The position numbers were made by a program, and so were the translations under genes. Below, one piece after another: positions 44,021 through 52,325 of a DNA stretch of 64,000 nt (the first letter of the stretch is position 1; each line of letters starts with the position of its first letter). Source of the DNA: WHSW01 sp963821345 (GTDB taxonomy: Bacteria > Actinomycetota > Thermoleophilia > Solirubrobacterales > 70-9); the NCBI GenBank assembly GCA_963821345.1, contig CAWGDM010000001.1, positions 1,302,001-1,366,000 on the forward strand, written 5' to 3'. Below the pieces are notes generated by a model that did no database searches, had not been told where the DNA came from, and worked only from the letters and a program-made list of their open reading frames with translations.

Positions 44021-44684
44021 CGGTCGACGAGCCCGTTCTCGATCGCGTAGGCGACCAGCTCGGCACGGGTCGAGAGCCCGGTCTTGCGCTGAATGTTGGC
44101 GCGGTGGGTCTCGACCGTGCGCACGCTGAGCACCAGCTGGTCGGCGATCTCGGGGTTCAGATAGCCGAGCGCGATCAGGCCGAGCACTTCGACCTCGCGC
44201 TTGGTCAGGTCGTCGGGGGGACCATCGGCAACGTCCGGAGCCGCAGCGACCCGGGCGCCGAGGCTCGGGTTGATGTAGGTGTCGCCGGCGACCACCGTGC
44301 GCACCGCCGCGACCAGCTCGGCCGCCGCCGACTGCTTGACGACGAACCCCTTGGCGCCCGCCCTGCAGCGCCTGCTTCGCAAACGCGGGTTCGTTCTGCA
44401 TCGTGACCACGATCACCGAGGTCTCCGGTGAGGACTCGATCATCTGCGGCATCAGCTCGAGGCTCGGGCGGCCCGGCATGCTCAGGTCGAGGACGAGGAT
44501 CGTCGGCTTGTGGCCGAGCACGTAGCGGGCCGCGCTCTCGGCGTCGGCGGCCTGGGCGACAACCTCGCATGTCGGGCTCGGCCTCGAGCACCATCCGGAT
44601 CCCGTCGCGGACGAGCTCGTGATCGTCGGCGAGCACGACCGTGATCAACTCGCGGCCCTCGGCCACGTCCGGCTCAGCGGTCAT
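44017..44684 (-). CDS. NarL/DevR-type response regulator, two frameshifts
   Basis: About 222 residues when repaired. Receiver: LITVVLADDHELVRDGIRMV, then after a shift near 44570 PTILVLDLSMPGRPSLELMP with the phospho-Asp, SVIVVTMQNEPAFA, and after a second shift near 44365 AGAKGFVVKQSAAAELV. The LuxR-type helix-turn-helix is DDLTKREVEVLGLIALGYLN with QLVLSVRTVETHRANIQRKT. Each break looks like one wrong base. ATG 44684 is preceded by TAGGCT at 6 bases. Its closeness to the DevS-like kinase suggests they form a pair regulating the stress genes here. Confidence 0.87.
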
Positions 44685-44690
44685 GCCCGC

Positions 44691-44696
44691 AGCCTA
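44691..44696 (-). promoter_or_regulatory. Candidate -10 hexamer TAGGCT
   Basis: TAGGCT lies 6 bases before the ATG of the NarL-type regulator. Confidence 0.45.
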
Positions 44697-44795
44697 TTCC
44701 TGGCGGGGTCCGCGGGCCATCAGTGCGCGCCGCGCGTCCGCATCCGTGCTCGCCACTGAGCAGATCGAGGCCCTGCAGCGGTAAAAGAAGGCTGA

Positions 44796-45518
44796 ATGGT
44801 CGAGCTGATCCTGCTGGCGAGCGCGACCGCGCTGGCCACCGGGCTCGGCGCGGTCCCGGTGTTCCTGCTCGGCGAGCGGGCCGAGCGGCTGCGGCCGGGG
44901 CTGCTCGGGGTCGCCGCGGGGGTGATGGCCGTCGCCGCGGTCGCCGGGTTGCTCGCGCCCGCGCTCGACGAGGGGGGCTTCGGCGAGGTCGCCGCCGGCC
45001 TCGTCGCCGGGATCGCGTTCCTGTTGCTGGCGCGCCGGGCGTTGCTGCCCGCCCGGGGGACGGCGGTCGGGCGCGCCCGCCGTGCATCGCTGCTCGTCTT
45101 CGCCGTTCTCTTCGTCCACAGCCTCCCGGAGGGGCTCGCGCTCGGAACCGCCTACGCCTCGACGATCGACGGGCTCGCGGCCTTCATCGTGATTGCGATC
45201 GCGGTCCAGAACATCCCCGAGGGCACCAGCGTCGCGATCCCGATGCAGGCCGCCGGCTACCGGCCCTCGCAGCAGTTCTGGGCCGCGGTCGGGACCAGCG
45301 CCCCGCAGCCGGTTGGTGCGGTGATCGCCTTTCTGGCGGTGGACCGGGTCGAGGCGCTGCTACCGCTCTCGTTCGCGTTCGCGGCCGGCGCGATGCTCGC
45401 TCTGGTGGCGGTCGAGCTGCTGCCCGATGCCCTCCGCGGGGATCGCGGCGCAGCGCTCGGCGGCGCCGCCGCTGGAGCCGTCGCCATGCTCGCGCTGAGC
45501 GTTGCGCTCGGCGTCTGA
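44796..45518 (+). CDS. ZIP-family metal transporter
   Basis: A 240-residue protein with about eight helices. The metal path is marked by VLFVHSLPEGLALGTAYAST in helix 4 and VQNIPEGTSVAIPMQAAGYR in helix 5, the paired HxxxE/NxxxE motifs of ZIP proteins. These carry zinc, iron or manganese into the cytosol. The asymmetric H and N ligands match the bacterial ZupT/GufA-type subgroup. ATG 44796 with a GAAGG sequence just before it. Confidence 0.9.
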   Translation: MVELILLASATALATGLGAVPVFLLGERAERLRPGLLGVAAGVMAVAAVAGLLAPALDEGGFGEVAAGLVAGIAFLLLARRALLPARGTAVGRARRASLLVFAVLFVHSLPEGLALGTAYASTIDGLAAFIVIAIAVQNIPEGTSVAIPMQAAGYRPSQQFWAAVGTSAPQPVGAVIAFLAVDRVEALLPLSFAFAAGAMLALVAVELLPDALRGDRGAALGGAAAGAVAMLALSVALGV

Positions 45519-45631
45519 CCGGATCACTGCGTAGTCAGGACGGAGGCCGATCGGTGCCGGCCCCGCTCGTCGCGACCGGGCTGTGCTGCGACGCTCGCGG
45601 AGTCCTGCGAGACCGCACCGAGGGAGACCCG

Positions 45632-45900
45632 ATGAGCGTCTACGTGATCACGGCCACCAAGCACGGCAGCACGGCCGAGATCGGCGCGGTGATCGCCGGC
45701 AGGCTGGCCGAGCGCGGGCACGAGGTGATCGCGGCCGCGGCGGAGGAATGCGACGCTCCCGGCGCCCGGCGATGCGGTTGTGATCGGCAGCCCGATCTAC
45801 ATGGGCAAGTGGTTGCGAGCCGGCGCGCGAGCTGCTCGACCGGCTCGAGTCCGCGTCCGGGCACGCCGGTCTACGCGTTCACGGTCGGTCCGATCGGCGA
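45632..45900 (+). pseudogene. Flavodoxin-domain protein fragment, frameshifted
   Basis: MSVYVITATKHGSTAEIGAV and AGRLAERGHEVIAAAAEECD form a clear flavodoxin-like N-terminus with an FMN phosphate loop (TKHGSTAEI). The frame then breaks near 45765; VVIGSPIYMGKWLRA continues in a second frame, and YAFTVGPIGD appears in a third. The usual remaining ~70 residues cannot be read in any one frame. Family knowledge: such proteins resemble HemG or menaquinone-dependent flavodoxins and often sit beside usp genes. It is either a decaying gene or a patch of poor sequence; the end position is approximate. Confidence 0.65.
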
Positions 45901-46439
45901 CGCTGCTGGCCGCGGACCTGATCGAGTCGGCCGCAGCCGAGCAGGCGCCGCGCAGGGCTTCTCGCGCTTGTCGCCGGAGGCGGTCGCCGGGTGCTGCGCG
46001 GCGAGCGCATCGAGCGGGGTCCGCGGAGCCTGCGGCTGGTCGAGACGACCGAGCTCCCGGCGAGCAGTGGCGGTGGGTGCTGCTCGGTGAGCGCGCCGAG
46101 GACGAGCTCGCGCTCGGCCTGGGCAGTGATCGGCGCCTGGTGATCGAGTACGCCCAGCTGGATGCCGCCGACTTCCGCGACTTCGCCGAGCCGGGCTGGG
46201 CGAGGATCCGTCTACGACCTGCGGATCAGGCCGGTCGGAGACCGGCGCGCCCTGCTCACCGGCACGATGCGTACGGCGACGACCGACGAGGCCGCCCACC
46301 GTTGGTTTCGCCGCATTGGACCGTCGGGCTCGGTTCCGGGGCTCACGTGCTCGTCAACGCGCTGCTCGAGTCGGTGCGGCAGCGCGCCGAACTCGAGGCG
46401 GCCACCGATACACGCGGTGCGGACGCGGTGGCACCGTGA
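45900..46439 (+). pseudogene. Remains of a second conserved protein, frameshifted
   Basis: Fragments in at least three frames read VLRGERIERGPRSLRLVETT, then WVLLGERAEDELALGL, then YDLRIRPVGDRRALLTGTMR with TATTDEAAHRWFRRI, and finally WTVGLGSGAHVLVNALLESV. In order these resemble the C-terminal two thirds of an actinobacterial lipid-binding-like (SRPBCC-type) protein of unknown function, but no intact start or frame remains. Its last frame ends at 46439, overlapping the GTG of the next oxidoreductase gene. The 5' boundary is a guess; both this and the flavodoxin are shorter than expected, so DNA may have been lost. Confidence 0.5.
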
Positions 46440-47791
46440 TCACGGGGCACGCCCGCCGGGTACTGATCGCCGGCGGCGGCGTCGCGGGCCTCGAGGCGCT
46501 GCTCGCATTGCGGAGGCTGCTCGGGGAGCGCGTCCGAGTCGAGGTGCTCGCGCCCGAGGCCGAGTTCGCGTATCGCCAGTTCGCGGTCGGCGAGCCGTTC
46601 AGCCGCACGGAGGTGGTCGGTTTCGACCTCGCTGAGCTGATCGCCGAAGCGGGCGGCGTCCACCGCCGCGACCTGCTCGCCGGCGTCGACCCGCGCTCGA
46701 AGCGGGCCTTCACCGGCGCCGGTGCCGAGGTGCCATACGACTCGCTGCTGATTGCGATCGGCGGTTCCCCGCGTCCCGCGATCCCGGGCGCGCTCACGTA
46801 CGACGGCGCGGGTGCGAACGTCGACGTGCGCGACGCCATGCTGGCGCTCGATCGCGGCCAGAGCGGCGGGCTCGCGTTCGCGGTGCCGGCCACGGTCCAC
46901 TGGCCGCTGCCGGCCTATGAGCTCGCGCTGCTCGCCGGGGCGCATCTGGCCGAGATCGGGGATTCGGGGCTGCCGCTACACCTGGTCACCGACGAGCGGC
47001 GCCCGCTCGAGCTCTTCGGGCCGGCCGTCGGCGAGCGGGTCGCCGGGCTGCTCGATCAGGCCGGGGTCAGCTTCCATGGCGGCGTCGCGCCGGCACGGGC
47101 GCTGGAGGGCGGGCTGGCGCTCGCCGACGGCTCCACGATCGCCTGCGGTGCGGTGGTCGCGCTGCCCGAGCTCGTCGTCGCACCGATCGCCGGGGTCCCG
47201 CAGGGGCCCCACGGCTTCATCTCGACCGACGCGGGGATGCGCGTCGAGGGCGTCCCTGACGTGTTCGCGGTCGGGGACGCCGGCTGGTGGCCGGTGAAGC
47301 AGGGCGGCCTTGCCGCCCACCAGGCGGATGTCGCCGCCACGGCGATCGCGGCCGAGGTCGATCCCGAGATCGAGCCGCAGCGCTTTCGCCCGCAGCTGCG
47401 CGCCGCGATGCTGACCGGTTCGACGCCGCTGTACCTGCGCGCGGGTCATGCGGCCGAGCCCGCGGTGACGAGCGAGGCGCCCCTGTGGTGGCCGCCGGCG
47501 AAGGTCGCGGGCAAGTACCTGAGCCCGTTCATCGCCGCCCATGCGGTCAGCACCAACCAGCCTCAGCCCGAGCTCGTCGACCTCGAGCCGGCGACGCCGG
47601 CCGACGCCGAGGAGCACAGGGCGGCCGCCCGCTACGCACTCTCGGCGGCCGACGCCGCCGCCGAGATCGGCGATCATCGAAGCGCGCTGCGCTGGCTCGC
47701 GGTGGCTGAACGGCTCGAACTCACCCTGTCGCCCGATTACGCTTTGCGGCGTGAGCAGTGGCGGCGCGAGGCAGGCTCCCTCGCCGAATAG
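46436..47791 (+). CDS. NDH-2/SQR-like FAD oxidoreductase, paralogue 2
   Basis: A 451-residue homologue of the flavoprotein at 42779. FAD site VLIAGGGVAGLEALLALRRL, C-terminal FAD motif VPDVFAVGDAGWWPVKQGGL, and WWPPAKVAGKYLSPFIAAHA near the end. It carries a ~75-residue C-terminal extension with a TPR-like helical pair (ARYALSAADAAAEIGDHRSA then LRWLAVAERLELTLSPDYAL) absent from paralogue 1. No redox Cys pair is seen. GTG start overlaps the stop of the degraded upstream frame. Substrates unknown. Confidence 0.85.
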   Translation: MITGHARRVLIAGGGVAGLEALLALRRLLGERVRVEVLAPEAEFAYRQFAVGEPFSRTEVVGFDLAELIAEAGGVHRRDLLAGVDPRSKRAFTGAGAEVPYDSLLIAIGGSPRPAIPGALTYDGAGANVDVRDAMLALDRGQSGGLAFAVPATVHWPLPAYELALLAGAHLAEIGDSGLPLHLVTDERRPLELFGPAVGERVAGLLDQAGVSFHGGVAPARALEGGLALADGSTIACGAVVALPELVVAPIAGVPQGPHGFISTDAGMRVEGVPDVFAVGDAGWWPVKQGGLAAHQADVAATAIAAEVDPEIEPQRFRPQLRAAMLTGSTPLYLRAGHAAEPAVTSEAPLWWPPAKVAGKYLSPFIAAHAVSTNQPQPELVDLEPATPADAEEHRAAARYALSAADAAAEIGDHRSALRWLAVAERLELTLSPDYALRREQWRREAGSLAE

Positions 47792-47801
47792 CCCACCTCC
47801 C

Positions 47802-48704
47802 GTGAACTACACGACCGCGATTCGGACCCGCGGCCTGAGCAAGGACTACGGCGAGGGCCGCGGCCTCTTCGACCTCGACCTGCAGGTGGGCCGAGGCGAG
47901 ATCTTCGGGTTCCTCGGGCCCAACGGCGCCGGCAAGTCGACGACGATGCGGCTGTTGGTCGGGTTGATCTCGCCGACGACGGGCTCGGCCGAGCTGCTTG
48001 GCCAAGAGATGCCCGCCCGACCCGGGTTGCGGCGCCGGGTCGGCTACCTGCCCGGCGACTTCGCCCTCTACCCGAAGCTGAGCGGGGGCGCGATGCTCGA
48101 CTACCTCGCCGACCTGCGCGGCGGGGTCGATCGCCGGTTCCTCGGCGACCTGGTCGAGCGCTTCGGCGCCCAACTCGATCGCCCCACGCACGAGCTCTCG
48201 ACCGGCAACCGCCAGAAGCTGGGGCTGATACAGGCGTTCATGCACCGCCCCGAGCTGCTCATCCTGGACGAGCCGATCGCCGGGCTCGACCCGCTGGTGC
48301 AGCAGAGCTTCCACGACCTGCTGCGCCAGGTCTGCGAGGCCGGCGGGACGGTCTTCCTCTCCTCGCACACGCTTTCCGAGGTCGAGCGGGTTGCCGATCG
48401 GGTCGCGATCGTGCGCCGCGGCCGGCTCGCGGTCGTCGACTCACTCGACAACCTGCGGGCGATCGCGGTGCGCACGCTGGAGATCGAGTTCGCCGGCGAC
48501 GGTCCGTCCGAGCACGAGCTGCTGGAGCTGCCCGGGGTCCGCGAGGTCAACGGCGAGAGCTCCCACGTGGTCGTCTCCTACGAGGGCTCGGTTGACCCGT
48601 TGTTGAAGGCGGTCGCCGCGCACGAGGTGCGGGCGATCCGCAGCCGCGACGACGACCTCGAGCAGATTTTCCTCGGTTACTACCGCGAACGAGAGGAGGA
48701 CTGA
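47802..48704 (+). CDS. ABC exporter ATP-binding protein
   Basis: A 300-residue ATPase of the CcmA/drug-export class. Walker A FLGPNGAGKSTTMRLLVGLI, signature ELSTGNRQKLGLIQAFMHRP (STGNRQ rather than LSGGQ, common in this class), Walker B LLILDEPIAGLDPLV and switch His in FLSSHTLSEVERV. A C-terminal regulatory extension follows. GTG 47802 begins ten bases after the oxidoreductase stop. It pairs with the permease two bases downstream. Confidence 0.9.
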   Translation: MNYTTAIRTRGLSKDYGEGRGLFDLDLQVGRGEIFGFLGPNGAGKSTTMRLLVGLISPTTGSAELLGQEMPARPGLRRRVGYLPGDFALYPKLSGGAMLDYLADLRGGVDRRFLGDLVERFGAQLDRPTHELSTGNRQKLGLIQAFMHRPELLILDEPIAGLDPLVQQSFHDLLRQVCEAGGTVFLSSHTLSEVERVADRVAIVRRGRLAVVDSLDNLRAIAVRTLEIEFAGDGPSEHELLELPGVREVNGESSHVVVSYEGSVDPLLKAVAAHEVRAIRSRDDDLEQIFLGYYREREED

Positions 48705-48706
48705 GC

Positions 48707-49483
48707 GTGCCGACGATGGCGATCGCCCTGCGCCTGCGGGCGGTCTCGACCGCCCTCTCGGCGATCGGGATGGTGCTCGTGATCCTGATGGTGGGGGCGC
48801 TGTTCCCGGCGGTCGGCGGCTCGATCGGCAAGCTCGACCTGCCCGACGGGGTCTCCGACCTGCTCGGCGGCGCCGACTACGGGACCCTGAGCGGCTGGAT
48901 GCGCAGCGAGATCGGCGCCGTCTACGGGCCGCTGGTGATCGCCGGGCTGGCGATCGGGGCCGCCGCCGGCTCGACCGCCGGCGAGGAGGAGGACGGCGTC
49001 TTCGCGCTGCTCGCCGCCCACCCGGTCTCGCGCGCTCGCTTGGTGCTGGAGAAGGGCGCCGCGATGGCGGTCGGTGTGCTCGCGGTCTCGACGGCCACCT
49101 GGCTCGGCCTCGTCGCGGGCGTTGCCCTGGCCGGCGGCGGGATCGCGATCGGCGACCTGGCGGCGCTCTGCCTGCATCTCGCCTGCTTCGGGCTGATGAT
49201 CGGCGCGCTCGCCCTGGCGATCGCCGCGGCGACGGGACGGCGGTCGGCGGCGGTCGGCGGCGCGGCGGCGTTTGCCGTGCTCGGCTTCCTGATCAACGGT
49301 TTCGCGCCTCTGGTCGATGCGATCGACTGGCTGCGTTACCTGTCGCCGTTTCACTATTACGAGGGCAGCGATCCGATCGTCAACGGTGTCGACGTCAGCG
49401 ATCTCGTGGTCCTGATCGCCGCCGCGGCGGTGCTGACGGCCGTCGCCGCGCTGGCGATTGGCCGCAGGGACCTGCGCAGCTGA
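48707..49483 (+). CDS. ABC exporter permease
   Basis: A 258-residue ABC-2-type membrane protein with about six helices: ALSAIGMVLVILMVGALFPA, YGPLVIAGLAIGAAAGSTAG, then LEKGAAMAVGVLAVSTATWL and so on. The cytoplasmic motif EEEDGVFALLAAHPVSRARL is the usual ABC-2 linker. Starts with GTG after the ATPase stop (TGAGCGTG). Cargo unknown. Confidence 0.87.
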   Translation: MPTMAIALRLRAVSTALSAIGMVLVILMVGALFPAVGGSIGKLDLPDGVSDLLGGADYGTLSGWMRSEIGAVYGPLVIAGLAIGAAAGSTAGEEEDGVFALLAAHPVSRARLVLEKGAAMAVGVLAVSTATWLGLVAGVALAGGGIAIGDLAALCLHLACFGLMIGALALAIAAATGRRSAAVGGAAAFAVLGFLINGFAPLVDAIDWLRYLSPFHYYEGSDPIVNGVDVSDLVVLIAAAAVLTAVAALAIGRRDLRS

Positions 49484-49500
49484 GCTCGGCTAGCGACTAC
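49484..49500. promoter_or_regulatory. Candidate operator, near copy of the usp palindrome
   Basis: GCTCGGCTAGCGACTAC matches GCTCGGTAGCGACTAC at 26916 with one extra base. It lies 32 bases before the kinase ATG and about 20 before its -10-like hexamer. Confidence 0.35.
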
Positions 49501-49519
49501 GTGCCGGGGCCGCGGCTCG

Positions 49520-49525
49520 TAGGAT
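49520..49525 (+). promoter_or_regulatory. Candidate -10 hexamer TAGGAT
   Basis: TAGGAT is 6 bases before the ATG of the Ser/Thr kinase gene. Confidence 0.5.
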
Positions 49526-49531
49526 CGCGCC

Positions 49532-51592
49532 ATGGCTGATCCGCTTCAGCCGGGGGCGACGTTCGCCGGCCATCGAATCGAGGGGCTCGCCGGAAGGGGC
49601 GGGATGGGCGTCGTCTACAAGGCGACCCACATCGCGCTCGACCACGTCGTCGCCCTGAAGGTGATCTCGCCGGGGCTCGCCCAGGACGAGCGTTTCCGCC
49701 GCCGCTTCGGCGAGGAGTCGCGGATCGCGGTCTCGATCCGCCATCCGAACGTGGTCGCGATCCACCATGCCGGCGAGGAGAACGGGCTGCTGTTCGTGAC
49801 CATGGACCTGATCGACGGCAGCGACCTGCGCGGTCTGCTGCACGTCCACGGTCAGATGGACCCGCAGCACGCCGCCCGGGTGATCGACCAGGTCGCCTCG
49901 GCGCTCGACGCGGCCCACGCGCGCGGCCTCGTCCACCGCGACATCAAACCCGGCAACATCCTGGTCGAGGGCGAGGGCACCGACGAGCGCGTCTACCTGA
50001 CCGACTTCGGCCTTGCGCGGATGGTCGAGGCGTCGACCGGGGTGACGGCGACCGGCGCCTTCGTCGGCACGCTCGACTACGTCGCGCCGGAGCAGATCCG
50101 CGGCGAGCGCGTCGACGCCCGCGCCGACGTCTACGCGCTCGCTTGCGTGCTGTTCGAGATGCTGACCGCCAACCCGCCGTTCGCGGCCCGCGACGACAAG
50201 GTCGCGAAGATGTACGCGCACCTGCAGGAGGAGCCTCCGCGGGTGCGGCTGACTCGGCCCGAGCTGCCGCGCGAGCTCGACGCCGTGGTCGGCAGGGCCC
50301 TTGAGAAGGATCCCGAGGACCGCTATCCCTCGGCCGGCGACTTCGCCCGCGCCGTCGACGCCGCGCTCCAGGGGCAGCCGACGATCGAGGCCGAGCGCAG
50401 CGTCGCGATCGGAGCCGCGGCCCCGGGCCCGCCCGAGGCGACGACGACCGCGGAGCGCGAGCGCGTTGCCGCGATCGCTGAGGATGAGGCGGGCGCGGAG
50501 CCGGTCACCGACGCGATCCCGAGCGCCGCGACCGAGGGCATGCCGCCCGAGCCTGCGGCGCCGGCTGCCCGGCCGAAGCGCGGCCGCGGTCCGTGGATCG
50601 CGCTCGGCGCCGGGGCCGTCGCGGTTGCCGTGGTCGCGGCGATCGCACTCGGCGGCGGCGGTGGCGACGAGAAGGGTGCGGCGGGATCGTCGACCGCGGC
50701 CCCGGGCAGCGGCGACGGCGGGAGCACCTCGACGACTCCGGACGCGAAGGTCGAGGGCGATCCGGTCGCGGTCGGCAAGCTGCCGGTGAACGTGATCCAC
50801 GGCCAGGAAGGGATCTGGGTCACCAACCGGGTCGGCAACTCGGTATCGCTCGTCGACGGCGACCCGGCGAAGCAGCTGGCCCAGTTCCCGCTGGACTTCA
50901 AGCCGGAGGGGATCGCGGTCGCCGACGGCTCGATCTGGGTCGGCGGCTACAACGCGCCCACGCTGATGCGCCTCAACCCCGATGACGGCACCGTCCAGGA
51001 TCAGGTCGAGGTCGGGACGCCGCCGGGGAACGTCGCCTTCGCCAATGGGGCGATCTGGGTCGCCAACAGCGGCGCGAACACGATCACGAAGGTCGACCCC
51101 GCGACCGCGAACGTCGTCCAGACGATCACGGTCGGCACGAGCCCCTACGGGCTCGCCGCCGGCGACGGCGGCCTCTGGGTGACCAACCGCGACGACGGCA
51201 CGATCCAGCGGATCAACCCGGTCAACGGCAACCCCGACCCGCCGATCGAAGTCGGCTCGAAGCCAAAGGGGATCGCGGTCGCCAACGGCGCCGAGTGGGT
51301 CGCGAACTCCGGCGACGGGACCGTCTCGCAGGTCGTCAACGGGCTCGCGCAGAAGCCGATCGACGTCGGCGTCGAGCCCCGCGGCGTGGCCGCGGGCTTT
51401 GGCTCCGTCTGGGTCGCGGTCGGGGGCGGCGACTCGGTCGTTCGCATCGACCCCGAGACCGGCGCAGTCGCGCAGACGATCGATGTCGGTCCCGGCCCCG
51501 AGGGGATCACCGTCGGCCCGGTGAGCGTCTGGGTCGCGAACGGTCTCGGCGACACGCTGACCCGGATCGACCCGGGCGTCGAGACGCCCTAA
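49532..51592 (+). CDS. Ser/Thr protein kinase with external seven-bladed propeller
   Basis: A 686-residue receptor kinase. Kinase domain at about 10-290: glycine loop GLAGRGGMGVVYK, Lys43 in VVALKVI, HRD Asp137 in LVHRDIKPGNIL and DFG Asp158 in LTDFGLARM. A linker rich in Ala and Glu leads to one membrane helix near 353-375 (WIALGAGAVAVAVVAAIALG). Outside are seven repeats each containing IWV/VWV-type strands (for example GAIWVANSGANTITKVDP), a YVTN/NHL-like beta-propeller. This is the layout of mycobacterial PknD, whose propeller senses an external signal. A convergent FHA-HTH gene overlaps its stop and may encode a target. Confidence 0.93.
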   Translation: MADPLQPGATFAGHRIEGLAGRGGMGVVYKATHIALDHVVALKVISPGLAQDERFRRRFGEESRIAVSIRHPNVVAIHHAGEENGLLFVTMDLIDGSDLRGLLHVHGQMDPQHAARVIDQVASALDAAHARGLVHRDIKPGNILVEGEGTDERVYLTDFGLARMVEASTGVTATGAFVGTLDYVAPEQIRGERVDARADVYALACVLFEMLTANPPFAARDDKVAKMYAHLQEEPPRVRLTRPELPRELDAVVGRALEKDPEDRYPSAGDFARAVDAALQGQPTIEAERSVAIGAAAPGPPEATTTAERERVAAIAEDEAGAEPVTDAIPSAATEGMPPEPAAPAARPKRGRGPWIALGAGAVAVAVVAAIALGGGGGDEKGAAGSSTAAPGSGDGGSTSTTPDAKVEGDPVAVGKLPVNVIHGQEGIWVTNRVGNSVSLVDGDPAKQLAQFPLDFKPEGIAVADGSIWVGGYNAPTLMRLNPDDGTVQDQVEVGTPPGNVAFANGAIWVANSGANTITKVDPATANVVQTITVGTSPYGLAAGDGGLWVTNRDDGTIQRINPVNGNPDPPIEVGSKPKGIAVANGAEWVANSGDGTVSQVVNGLAQKPIDVGVEPRGVAAGFGSVWVAVGGGDSVVRIDPETGAVAQTIDVGPGPEGITVGPVSVWVANGLGDTLTRIDPGVETP

Positions 51593-52270
51593 AGCTCGCG
51601 CTCGGTGACCAGCCCGCTCTGTAGCGCCCGCTCGACCAGGGCGACGCGCTTTTGGTTCTGGGGCAGGTCCTCGACCCCGAACTTCTCGAACAGCGCTCGC
51701 AGGTGTGTCTTCACCGCGTCGACGCTGAGCACGAGCTCCTCGGCGATCTGGCCGTTGGTCGCCGGGGTGGCGAACGTCGAGCCGTCCTTGAACGGCCGGC
51801 AGAGGGCGACCAGGACCCGCTTTTGCGCCGGCGAGACGCCGGCGGCGGTCAGCGCGTCGCCGGAGAGCACCGTCTCCGAGCCGGTCGCGGCCGGAGCCCG
51901 GTAGATCACCCCGGTGCGCCCGAAGCGCATCGTGTCCCCGTCGCGCAGGCGCCGACGGCCGCTGACCCGCTCACCGTTGACGAACGAGCCGTTGGTCGAG
52001 AGGCCGTCGTCGATCAGCGTGCACTCGAGCCCGACCATCTCCAGCTGCGCGTGCAGGCCCGAAGACCTCCTCGTCCCACGAGAGGTTCAGATCCGCCGAC
52101 TCGCTGCGCCCGACCCAGAGCGAGCTGACCTGCTCGCCGATCGTCAACAGCTGCTGCTCGTCGGCCTCGTCGCGGTAGACCAGGAACGGCCGGCCGAGGC
52201 GCTCAGCCTCGATCTGGGCCTTGAGCTCGGGGGCCGTCCGCGCTCGCGGACCCGATGGCTCGGCGTTCAT
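51589..52270 (-). CDS. FHA-domain protein with C-terminal helix-turn-helix, one frameshift
   Basis: About 227 residues when repaired. The N-terminal part ends LWVGRSESADLNLSWDEEVS and joins, after an extra base near 52063, GLHAQLEMVGLECTLIDDGL followed by STNGSFVNGERV, the phospho-Thr-binding core of an FHA domain (GRS, SxxH, NG). The C-terminal half has a LuxR-like helix-turn-helix (NGQIAEELVLSVDAVKTHLR). FHA proteins bind phosphothreonine peptides, so this may be the reader of the neighbouring kinase, turning phosphorylation into transcription control. The overlap with the kinase end supports that link. Confidence 0.82.
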
Positions 52271-52325
52271 GGTCTGAACATTGACCCATTTCAGTCAGCT
52301 AGGCTCCCCCGGCTTTTCCTGCTGG

